NCBI GenBank assembly: GCA_964558485.1
Contig: CAZLED010000127.1
Span: forward strand, 1-6,072
DNA length: 6,072 nucleotides
Direction of reading: 5' to 3'
Origin: UMGS1696 sp964558485
GTDB lineage: Bacteria; Bacillota; Clostridia; Oscillospirales; CAG-272
The position numbers and the translations under genes are program-made. Each line of letters starts with the position of its first letter. Positions within the stretch are counted from its first letter, which is position 1. Shown one piece after another: positions 1-5,428 of this stretch. Under the pieces are notes generated by a model. The model was not told where the DNA came from. It saw nothing but the letters and a program-made list of their open reading frames with translations, and made no database searches.

Positions 1-901
1 CCAGCTTGGTCAGCTCGTAGGCCAGGATCTCCTTGGCGGTGTTCAGCTGGCTGCCTTCCCATTTGTCCATTTCGTCGATCTGTTCCAGGGGCAGGAAGGT
101 CAGCATACGGATGCACTTCAGCACGTCTGCATCGGCCACGTTCCGCCAGTACTGGTAGAAGTCGAAGGGAGAGGTCTTGTTGGGATCCAGCCATACGGCG
201 TTGCCGGCGGTCTTGCCCATCTTCTTGCCCTGGGAGTCGGTCAGCAGTGTAATGGTCATGGCACCTGCGTCCTTGCCCAGCTTCCGACGGATCAGCTCGG
301 TACCGCCCAGCATATTGGACCACTGGTCGTCACCGCCGAACTGGAGGTTACAGCCGTAGTTCTGGAACAGGTAGTAGAAGTCGTAGGACTGCATGATCAT
401 GTAGTTGAATTCCAGGAAGGACAGACCTTTTTCCATTCTCTGCTTGTAGCATTCGGCACGCAGCATATTGTTGACGGAGAAGCAGGCGCCCACTTCCCGG
501 AGCAGGTCTACGTAGTTCAGCTTCAGCAGCCAATCGGCGTTGTTGATCATCTGGGCCTTGCCTTCGCCGAAATCGATGAACTTTTCCATCTGGCGCTTGA
601 AGCACTCGGCGTTGTGGTCGATGTCTTCCTTGGTCAGCATCTTCCGCATATCGGTACGGCCGGAGGGGTCACCGATCATGGTGGTGCCGCCGCCGATCAG
701 TGCGATGGGCTTGTTGCCCGCCATTTGCAGACGCTTCATCAGGGTCAGCGCCATAAAGTGGCCGGCGGTCAGGCTGTCTGCGGTGCAGTCGAAACCGATA
801 TAGAAGGTAGCTTTTCCGTTGTTGATCAGTTCCTTGATCTCTTCTTCGTTGGTCATCTGGGCAATGAGCCCTCTGGCTTTCAGCTCGTCAAAAATCGTCA
901 T
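1..901 (-). CDS. tyrS: Tyrosyl-tRNA synthetase, class I (3' end outside window)
   Basis: This cytoplasmic enzyme charges tRNA-Tyr with tyrosine using ATP. The window holds the first 300 residues, which are the Rossmann catalytic domain and the start of the linker. The anticodon-binding and C-terminal S4-like domains lie beyond position 1. Visible landmarks follow Geobacillus TyrRS numbering closely: Tyr34, Thr40, Asp78 in GDPSGR (77-82), the tyrosine-pocket stretch FNYMIMQSYDF (165-175, with Y167, Q171, D174), FGGDDQW (188-194) and the KMSKS-type loop KMGKT (227-231). The HIGH motif reads TAGH (45-48), so the first His is Thr while His48 is kept. The ATG at 901-899 follows AAAGGAG with an 11-nt spacer, which is rather long. 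The gene lies downstream of its own promoter and a T-box leader with a UAC specifier, which independently supports tyrosine specificity. Identity is secure; the altered HIGH motif is the only oddity. Confidence 0.97.
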   Translation of the reverse strand, partial: MTIFDELKARGLIAQMTNEEEIKELINNGKATFYIGFDCTADSLTAGHFMALTLMKRLQMAGNKPIALIGGGTTMIGDPSGRTDMRKMLTKEDIDHNAECFKRQMEKFIDFGEGKAQMINNADWLLKLNYVDLLREVGACFSVNNMLRAECYKQRMEKGLSFLEFNYMIMQSYDFYYLFQNYGCNLQFGGDDQWSNMLGGTELIRRKLGKDAGAMTITLLTDSQGKKMGKTAGNAVWLDPNKTSPFDFYQYWRNVADADVLKCIRMLTFLPLEQIDEMDKWEGSQLNTAKEILAYELTKL

Positions 902-912
902 GGGTACTTTGA

Positions 913-919
913 CTCCTTT
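913..919 (-). promoter_or_regulatory. Ribosome binding site of tyrS
   Basis: AAAGGAG lies 11 nt upstream of the tyrS ATG and about 60 nt downstream of the leader terminator U-tract. It is therefore outside the terminator and antiterminator. This fits control by transcription attenuation rather than by hiding the ribosome binding site. Confidence 0.8.
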
Positions 920-981
920 ACTCTATCAGATTTGGATTTGTTTTTGTATTCTGTGGCGTGGTTTTGGTGAAGATGGGAAAG

Positions 982-1019
982 AAAAAAGCCCCCTGCGTTC
1001 TGCTTAAACGACAGAGGAC
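982..1019 (-). terminator. T-box intrinsic terminator
   Basis: In the transcript, the 5' arm GUCCUCUG-U-CGUU (1019-1007) pairs with AACGCAGGGGGC (999-988) across a short loop, with one bulged U and two G-U pairs. A run of six U (987-982) follows at once. The first bases of the 5' arm are shared with the 3' side of the antiterminator, so the two structures exclude each other. The hairpin forms when tRNA-Tyr is charged and stops transcription about 80 nt before the tyrS start. Confidence 0.93.
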
Positions 1020-1042
1020 GGCAAAAACCGTGGTACCACCTC
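1014..1042 (-). promoter_or_regulatory. T-box antiterminator
   Basis: GAGG (1042-1039) pairs with CCUC (1017-1014), and ACGG (1031-1028) pairs with CCGU (1021-1018). The two helices flank a 7-nt bulge UGGUACC (1038-1032). All eight pairs are Watson-Crick. The usual family sequence is ACCGCGG; here it is ACCACGG, with the G-to-A change matched by U on the opposite strand. The first four bulge bases (UGGU) are the tRNA NCCA contact. Using CCGUCCUC in this helix removes the 5' arm of the terminator. Confidence 0.93.
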
Positions 1043-1173
1043 AATTTGCCCTCTCTCTACAAAACGAGAGAAGACCTCACGGGACACATAGATATGCCCC
1101 TGTTCTGTAACGGGAACGACCGTCGCAGCCTACTTCGTGCGCCTGTTGCGTCACAGTTCGGTGCGCTGCTTCT

Positions 1174-1272
1174 GGAAGGTATTCTGTTTTTTGTCTCCAC
1201 CGACTCGCACCGACCGTCGGCTCTCTGGCAGGAGAACACAGGGACATGACCCCAAAAAACATACTTGTTTCC
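1174..1272 (-). promoter_or_regulatory. T-box Stem I with UAC (Tyr) specifier loop
   Basis: Hand folding gives a base helix GGAA (1272-1269) with UUCC (1177-1174). An internal specifier loop follows, with ACAAGUAU on the 5' side and AGAAUACC on the 3' side. Above it is an 8-bp helix GUUUUUUG (1260-1253) with CAAAAAAC (1193-1186). Higher up, UCUCC pairs with GGAGA and CCGAC with GUCGG around the conserved AGAGAG and GGUGCGAG elements that contact the tRNA elbow in this family. The UAC at 1181-1179 is the anticodon-reading triplet. The A/U-rich 8-bp helix is seen directly; the apical pairing is approximate. Confidence 0.85.
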
Positions 1273-1293
1273 GATCATCGCATTGTACCATAC

Positions 1294-1322
1294 AGTATAA
1301 CACAGGGGACGCATTTTGTCAA
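1294..1322 (-). promoter_or_regulatory. Sigma-A promoter of the tyrS T-box leader
   Basis: A perfect -35 TTGACA (1322-1317), a 17-nt spacer and a -10 TATACT (1299-1294, five of six consensus bases), with TG one base upstream giving an extended -10. Transcription would start near 1288-1286, giving a leader of about 385 nt before the tyrS ATG. An A/T-rich patch containing AAAATTTT lies about 10-20 nt upstream of the -35 and could act as a weak UP element, though that is speculative. This near-consensus promoter makes tyrS a separate unit from recN and leaves control to the riboswitch. Confidence 0.93.
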
Positions 1323-1387
1323 GGGGCATACCGAAAATTTTACACCATAGATTTGTGCAGGCAAGCCGGTACTTCCCCTTGCACGGG

Positions 1388-1475
1388 CAGGATATGCGTA
1401 GCGATTCCTTCAGGAGCTGTGTAACATTTCTCAAGATATGCGAAGCTATTTCTTCAAGAAATGTTTAACATTTCT
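1388..1475 (-). repeat. 44-bp imperfect tandem duplication spanning the recN stop codon
   Basis: Two adjacent 44-bp units, 1475-1432 and 1431-1388, match at 36 of 44 positions with no gaps. Both begin AGAAATGTTA and both contain CGCATAT near their ends. The first unit encodes the last residues of RecN (from EMLNIS) and its TGA stop. The second keeps an aligned TGA at 1412-1410 preceded by codons for EMLHSS, although nothing reads it in frame. The simplest reading is an old tandem duplication of the recN 3' end that has since diverged. No third copy is present on either side. The stretch 1387-1323 between repeat and promoter holds no gene, and I see no clear terminator for recN there. Confidence 0.85.
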
Positions 1476-3136
1476 TGGGCAGTCCGTCTTTGGGTCTCGG
1501 TCACATCGATACCGCCGATGATCCGGGCCAGCTCTTCTACCCGTTCGGTCGGATCCAGTGTGGCGATGCTGCTTTCGGCACGGTCTTCGATCACCTGCTT
1601 ATAGATGCGATAATGGGTGTCGGCTCTGGCGGCTACCTGTGGGGAATGGGTCACCGCCAGCACCTGATTCCGGGTGGACAGCTTTTGCAGCAGGATCCCG
1701 ATCCGTTCTGCGGTGCTGCCGGATACGCCGGTGTCGATCTCGTCAAAGACCACCGTGCCGGTCTTGTCGCTGACGGAGGCTTTCAGGGCCAGCATGACAC
1801 GGGACAGCTCGCCGCCGGATGCCACCTTGCCCAGGGACTGCATGGCTTCTCCCGGATTCACGGACAACAGGAAATCCACGTCGTCCCAGCCGTCTGCGCC
1901 AAACAGGTTCTCCTTCTCCGGTCGCTTGACCACCTGGATGGAGAAGCGCACCTTGGGCATTTCCAGAAACTGCAGATCACAAAGGATCCCCTTGGTCAGC
2001 CGTTCTGCCGCTTCTACCCGGCGGTCGTGGAGCACCTCGGCAGCTTCTGCGGCTTCGTTTACCAAAATGGATTCCTCTTTTTCCAGTTCACGCAGGCGCA
2101 CGTCTCCGGACTCCATGTCGTCTATCTTGGCAGCCACCGACTTTCGGAAGGCTTTGATCTCCGGAATGGTGGCGCCGTATTTGCGTTTCAGTTTGTCGAT
2201 GGTATACAGCCGGCTTTCGATGGAGGTCAGTTTGTTTTCGGGACTGTTCAGCTCGTCGTCGTTCAGCAGCCGTTTTACCCGGTCTGCGATATCGATGATC
2301 TCGTAGCGATAGCCCTCCAGCTGCTTTGCCATCTCTGCCGCCTCGTCCAGCACATCTGACAGCTGTTCCAGTGCCCCTTCCGCTTTTTCCAACAGATCGG
2401 CAGCGGCCATACCCTTTTCGTTTTGCTCCAGTGCTTTGTAGATCAGCGCTGCGTGACGGCGGACCCGTTCGGCGTTTTTGCATTTGGTACGCAGACGCAG
2501 CAGCTTTTCTTCCTCGTCGTCTGCACCCAGCTTGGCACCGTCGATCTCCTGCAGCTGGTATTTGTAAATGTCCAGCAGCATATTCCGTTCCCGCATAGCC
2601 TCGGTCAGTTCCCGGATCTCCTGGCGTTTGGCAGTGAGCGTGGTGTACGTGGCCCGATAGGTCACAAGCAGTGCATCGGCTTCGGCGTAGCTGTCCAGCA
2701 TGGCGGTGTAGCTGCTTTTGTCGGCCAGCTGGGTACGCTCGTCCTGGGTCTGGATCTGGATGAGCCACGGCCCGATCGCCTTCAGCACCGACAGAGGACA
2801 GGGTCGGCGATTGATCTTGACGCTGCCCCGTCCATCGGCAGACAGGATCCGGGTGATCTCCAACTCGCCGTTTTCATCGGGTGTGACGCCTTCGCTTTCC
2901 AGTGCGGCCATGGCTTCCGGCGACAGGTCGTCAAAAATGCCGCTGACCATGGCTTTTGTTTCACCGGTGCGGATCATTTCTCTGCCGGCCTTGTCGCCGC
3001 ACAGCAGTCCCAGGCAATCGATCACGATGGACTTCCCGGCACCGGTTTCTCCCGTGATCACGGAAAAGCCTTCGTCCAGCTCCATGTCCAATGCCTTTGC
3101 CACGGCTATATTGGTGATAGACAGATTTTTCAGCAT
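1454..3136 (-). CDS. recN: DNA repair ATPase RecN (SMC-like)
   Basis: SMC-family protein of double-strand break repair that works with RecA-dependent recombination in the cytoplasm and nucleoid. The 560 residues match the usual family length. Walker A GETGAGKS is at 29-36, and coiled-coil arms rich in Glu, Lys and Leu occupy roughly 150-390. The ABC signature SGGELSR is at 440-446, Walker B TVVFDEID at 461-468 (Asp465, Glu466), the D-loop VSGSTAE follows, and the switch motif VTHSPQ is at 495-500 (His497). The family's conserved IHGQHE-type Q-loop motif reads IQTQDE (128-133) here, keeping only the central Gln131 and the Glu. The ATG at 3136 has AGGAGGG five bases upstream. The gene follows argR by 50 bp with no terminator between, so the two are probably cotranscribed. 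The last codons lie in the tandem duplication. Confidence 0.97.
   Translation of the reverse strand: MLKNLSITNIAVAKALDMELDEGFSVITGETGAGKSIVIDCLGLLCGDKAGREMIRTGETKAMVSGIFDDLSPEAMAALESEGVTPDENGELEITRILSADGRGSVKINRRPCPLSVLKAIGPWLIQIQTQDERTQLADKSSYTAMLDSYAEADALLVTYRATYTTLTAKRQEIRELTEAMRERNMLLDIYKYQLQEIDGAKLGADDEEEKLLRLRTKCKNAERVRRHAALIYKALEQNEKGMAAADLLEKAEGALEQLSDVLDEAAEMAKQLEGYRYEIIDIADRVKRLLNDDELNSPENKLTSIESRLYTIDKLKRKYGATIPEIKAFRKSVAAKIDDMESGDVRLRELEKEESILVNEAAEAAEVLHDRRVEAAERLTKGILCDLQFLEMPKVRFSIQVVKRPEKENLFGADGWDDVDFLLSVNPGEAMQSLGKVASGGELSRVMLALKASVSDKTGTVVFDEIDTGVSGSTAERIGILLQKLSTRNQVLAVTHSPQVAARADTHYRIYKQVIEDRAESSIATLDPTERVEELARIIGGIDVTETQRRTAQEMLNIS
1455..1477 (-). repeat. 23-bp palindrome at the recN stop codon
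   Basis: CAAGAAATGTT and AACATTTCTTG form perfect 11-base arms around a single central A (1466). The palindrome covers the final RecN codons and part of the TGA stop. It overlaps a second, shorter inverted repeat (ATTTCTT/AAGAAAT) just downstream, so alternative hairpins are possible. There is no U-run after it, so it is not a normal intrinsic terminator. The second copy of the tandem repeat has lost this symmetry. Confidence 0.7.
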
Positions 3137-3186
3137 GGCGTCCCTCCTACCTGGCCGTACCCTACGATCCTTGCAAATGCGTTCGT

Positions 3187-3639
3187 TCAGGATTCGATCA
3201 ATTTGCGCAAACGGGAAGCGATGTCCTCTGAGGCTTCCGGATCCCGGGTCACGATGATGATGCAGTCGTCCCCTGCCACGCAGCCCAAAATATCCGCTTC
3301 GTGCAAGGCATCGATCCCGGCAGCCACGCCCTGGGCCATACCGGAATAGGTGCGGATCACGATGTTGTTGAAGGACGCTTCCACCGATTTGATGTTCACC
3401 GCCAGCGCACGGCTGTACACGTGCTGGTTCTCGCTGGTCGTGCTCTTGGGTTGGACATATTTGTAGGTGCCCATATCGGACATTTGCTTGAGCAGCTTCA
3501 GCTCCCGAATGTCTCTGGATACCGTCGCCTGGGTCACGTCAAATCCTGCCAGCTTGAGCTTTTCGATCAGCTCTTCCTGGGTCTCGATGTTGTAGTTCTC
3601 AATGATCTCCAGGATCTTGTTGTGTCTTTTGATCTTCAT
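3187..3639 (-). CDS. argR: Arginine repressor ArgR/AhrC
   Basis: Hexameric, arginine-dependent transcription regulator that represses arginine biosynthesis and, in some Firmicutes, activates catabolism. The 150 residues match the family. The N-terminal winged helix-turn-helix (about 1-65) carries TQATVSRDIRELKL (36-49), with the DNA-contacting Ser41 and Arg42. The C-terminal oligomerisation and arginine-binding domain (about 77-150) has GMAQGVAAGID (100-110) and GCVAGDDCIIIV (119-130), with the Asp124-Asp125 pair that binds arginine. The start ATG at 3639-3637 has AAAGGG six bases upstream; a GGA closer to the ATG is too near to be used. It sits between nadK and recN, the standard Firmicutes position, 156 bp after nadK. 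I see no convincing ARG box in front of it. Confidence 0.97.
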   Translation of the reverse strand: MKIKRHNKILEIIENYNIETQEELIEKLKLAGFDVTQATVSRDIRELKLLKQMSDMGTYKYVQPKSTTSENQHVYSRALAVNIKSVEASFNNIVIRTYSGMAQGVAAGIDALHEADILGCVAGDDCIIIVTRDPEASEDIASRLRKLIES

Positions 3640-3667
3640 TTCCTTCCCTTTCTGCGGATGGAATCAC

Positions 3668-3738
3668 GGCACCACCACACAATTCACAGCTAACACCCTG
3701 ATAGCACATCTGCACCATCAGAACTGTGTGGTGTCGCC
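3668..3738. repeat. Long inverted repeat between nadK and argR
   Basis: CACCACACAATTC (3673-3685) and GAACTGTGTGGTG (3721-3733) are inverted copies with one mismatch, which becomes a G-U pair in the argR-sense transcript. Outside a 2-nt internal loop, GGC (3668-3670) and GCC (3736-3738) add three more pairs, so the arms total 18 nt around a 35-nt loop. The loop itself can form a small stem (CTGAT/ATCAG). In the transcript the hairpin ends about 29 nt before the argR start and has no U-run, so it is not a standard terminator. It could be a processing site, an mRNA-stabilising 5' structure or a protein-binding site; the sequence does not decide between them. Confidence 0.8.
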
Positions 3739-3758
3739 TTATTTTCTATGAGATATAC

Positions 3759-3783
3759 ATTTGGAAAACGAGCCAAATCGGCT
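3759..3783 (-). repeat. Small mutually exclusive hairpins just after nadK
   Basis: In the minus-strand transcript, AGCC (3783-3780) can pair with GGCT (3774-3771), followed by CGTTTT. Alternatively ATTTGG (3778-3773) can pair with CCAAAT (3764-3759) across CTCGTTTT. The two use the same bases. The first resembles a very weak terminator (4-bp stem, four U), starting about 12 nt after the nadK stop. Neither is strong enough to call a real terminator. Together with the larger inverted repeat, they make this gap a likely site of partial termination or RNA processing. Confidence 0.35.
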
Positions 3784-3795
3784 TGGTATACGGCT

Positions 3796-4653
3796 TCAAT
3801 CGGCCAGCTTCCGGTGCAGTGCCATGAGAAAACCATCGTCCCGTATCCGGATCAGGTCGGTGGTATACGGAGAACGGGTGATGCGCACCGATTCGCCGGG
3901 TGCCAGTTCTACCGCTTCTCTGCCGTCGCTGGTCAGGTACACCGAGGTACTGCGCGCGTGGATCTCCGTCAGCAGGATCTGGGCGCTGCTTTGGACGATC
4001 ACGGGACGGCTGCTCATGGTGTGGGGACAAATGGGGGTCAGGCAAATGCATTCCAGTGCCGGGTCTAAGATGGGACCGCCGGCCGACATGGAATAGGCTG
4101 TGGAACCGGTGGGTGTGGCGACGATAATGCCGTCTGCCCGACAGGTCTGCATACGGATGCCGCTGCAAAACAGATCGAAGGACAAGAGCCTGGCCACCGG
4201 TCCGTTGGTCAGCACCACATCGTTGAGTGCCACGCTTCTCTGGCGTGTGTGGCCACTTTGGTCCAGGATCTCGATGTTCAGCATCATGCGGCGATCCAGT
4301 GTATATTCGCCCAACACGATCCGATCGACCCAACCGATCTCGCTTTCCTCTAACTCTGCCAAGTATCCCAGGTGGCCAAAATTGATGCCCACAAGGGGAA
4401 TGCCCATGCCGTACAGCCGATGGGCCGCATCGATGATGGAGCCGTCTCCACCCAGCACGCAGGCCACATCCCAGCTTTCGTTGGCTTCCGGCGATATCAC
4501 AGGGACTCTGCCACCTAAATATGCTGCGCATTCCGGCAGCGTGACCAAATGACAGCCGTTGTCTGTCCAGCAGTCGATGATCCGTGCGATCTTTTCTTTT
4601 GGGATCCTCTTTGTGGTGTTGGGCACCAGCAGGACATTATGTATCCTTCCCAT
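3796..4653 (-). CDS. nadK: ATP-NAD kinase (NAD kinase)
   Basis: Phosphorylates NAD to NADP in the cytoplasm and is the only route to NADP in most bacteria. From the chosen start it has 285 residues, normal for the family. The phosphate-binding motif GGDGS is at 68-72, with catalytic Asp70 (GGDGT is commoner). GHLGYLAE (93-100) follows. The NAD-contact motif, usually Asn-Glu, is Asn144-Asp145 in ALNDVVLT. The diagnostic stretch ADGIIVATPTGSTAYSMSAGG lies at 173-193. The reading frame is open further upstream to an ATG at 4710, but that start would sit deep in tlyA with no ribosome site. The ATG at 4653 has GGAGG six bases before it, and GRIHNVLLVPN is a typical NadK beginning. It overlaps the tlyA 3' end by 17 bp, suggesting coupled translation. 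Confidence 0.96.
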   Translation of the reverse strand: MGRIHNVLLVPNTTKRIPKEKIARIIDCWTDNGCHLVTLPECAAYLGGRVPVISPEANESWDVACVLGGDGSIIDAAHRLYGMGIPLVGINFGHLGYLAELEESEIGWVDRIVLGEYTLDRRMMLNIEILDQSGHTRQRSVALNDVVLTNGPVARLLSFDLFCSGIRMQTCRADGIIVATPTGSTAYSMSAGGPILDPALECICLTPICPHTMSSRPVIVQSSAQILLTEIHARSTSVYLTSDGREAVELAPGESVRITRSPYTTDLIRIRDDGFLMALHRKLAD

Positions 4654-5428
4654 AGGCTGCCTCCTGCAATTCCCGATCGGTGATGGCGCATGGTCTGTCG
4701 GCGCAACCATTTTGGGATAATATCAAAAATTCCGTGTTGCCGTCGCCGCCCTGGATCGAGGATGGCATAACGGCTGTCGGTATCAGTCCGGCTTCCAGCA
4801 GGCTGGCATACACCCGGCGCAGCGCATACAGGTGGAACTTTTTATCCCGGACGATGCCGTTTTTGTTCAGCGCTTCTCTGCCGCATTCAAACTGTGGCTT
4901 CACAAGGCATATGTACTGTCCACTGGGCTTCAGGATTCCGGCAACAGCAGGGATCAGAAGGGTCTGGGAGATAAAGGACACATCTGCCACCACCAGATCC
5001 TTTTTGCCGCCGACCGTCTCCGCAGTCATATACCGGGCGTTGCAGTTTTCGATGTTGACCACACGGGGATCGGCACGCAAGCTCTCTGCCAGCTGCCCAC
5101 TGCCCGTGTCCACTGCTGCTACCTGTGCGGCGCCACGCTTGAGAAGACAATCCGTAAAGCCGCCGGTGGATGCACCGATGTCCGCACAATACAGACCGGT
5201 CACGTCCATCTGCAGGGCTTCCAGGATCCCGTGCAGCTTCAGGCCACCACGGCTGACGAAAGCGACCTCGGGTTGTGTCACGGTGACGATATCGTTCTCG
5301 GTAACATCCATAGCCGGTTTGGTGGCCGTTTTGCCGCCGACTGTGATATAGCCGTCTTTGATCAGGCTGACGGCGTGGGTGCGGCTGCGTGCATGGCCTT
5401 TTTCTGCCAAATAGGTATCCAGTCTCAT
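4637..5428 (-). CDS. tlyA: TlyA-family rRNA 2'-O-methyltransferase (hemolysin A-like)
   Basis: SAM-dependent enzyme. In Mycobacterium, TlyA methylates the 2'-OH of 16S and 23S rRNA cytidines, which is needed for capreomycin sensitivity. Firmicutes homologues are often named hemolysin or YqxC. From the chosen start it has 263 residues. An S4 RNA-binding domain spans about 1-58 (MRLDTYLAEKGHARSR, then GYITVGGK), followed by FVSRGGLKL and a Rossmann methyltransferase with SAM motif DIGASTGGFTD (83-93). Lys64, Asp149, Lys177 (in VKPQFE) and Glu233 each lie five positions before the K69-D154-K182-E238 tetrad known from M. tuberculosis TlyA, so the active site looks complete. I chose the ATG at 5428 because it overlaps the ispA stop as ATGA and MRLD is the family start. 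An ATG 36 bases upstream lacks a ribosome site. The actual rRNA target in this organism is not shown by sequence. Confidence 0.95.
   Translation of the reverse strand: MRLDTYLAEKGHARSRTHAVSLIKDGYITVGGKTATKPAMDVTENDIVTVTQPEVAFVSRGGLKLHGILEALQMDVTGLYCADIGASTGGFTDCLLKRGAAQVAAVDTGSGQLAESLRADPRVVNIENCNARYMTAETVGGKKDLVVADVSFISQTLLIPAVAGILKPSGQYICLVKPQFECGREALNKNGIVRDKKFHLYALRRVYASLLEAGLIPTAVMPSSIQGGDGNTEFLILSQNGCADRPCAITDRELQEAAYGKDT
4660..4664 (-). promoter_or_regulatory. Ribosome binding site that fixes the nadK start
   Basis: GGAGG with a 6-nt spacer lies before the ATG at 4653-4651, inside the last codons of tlyA. Its strength and spacing choose this start over the in-frame ATG 57 bases upstream, which lacks one. 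Confidence 0.85.

Larger units (their letters stand above)
982..1287 (-). promoter_or_regulatory. Tyrosine-specific T-box riboswitch leader of tyrS
   Basis: Untranslated leader that senses uncharged tRNA-Tyr and decides between termination and read-through into tyrS. On the minus strand it contains, in order: a Stem I with a specifier loop carrying UAC (1181-1179), a Tyr codon; a candidate Stem II hairpin (GCGC/GCGC outer, CUGU/ACAG inner, about 1166-1139); a CCCGUUACAG segment resembling the conserved Stem IIA/B region; a Stem III-like hairpin (CUCUC 1070-1066 with GAGAG 1057-1053); the T-box motif GAGGUGGUACCACGG (1042-1028); and an intrinsic terminator. The T-box bulge UGGU is complementary to ACCA, matching a tRNA acceptor end with discriminator A, as expected for tRNA-Tyr. 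The 5' boundary is estimated from the promoter. The overall call is very secure; the exact Stem II/IIA/B pairing is my hand fold. Confidence 0.95.

Noticed and set aside
1057..1434. 125-codon minus-strand frame between recN and tyrS
   Set aside because: It covers the tyrS promoter and most of the T-box leader, whose RNA structure fully explains the sequence, and its protein resembles nothing I recognise.
1475..2359. Long open frame (294 codons) on the plus strand opposite recN
   Set aside because: It is antisense to a secure recN, has low-complexity composition typical of a codon-phase shadow and matches no family I recognise.
2423..3349. 308-codon open frame on the plus strand across recN and argR
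   Set aside because: It runs antisense across two well-identified genes and the junction between them, which is the pattern of a shadow frame in GC-rich coding DNA.
3668..3738. Inverted repeat as an intrinsic terminator for nadK or argR
   Set aside because: Neither strand has a U-run after the stem, and the loop of 35 nt is long for a terminator.
3640..3795. Promoter and ARG box for argR
   Set aside because: Candidate -35/-10 pairs (for example TTGGCT with TATATC) have spacers of the wrong length or poor -10 boxes, and no TGAAT-(A/T)4-ATTCA-like palindrome is present.
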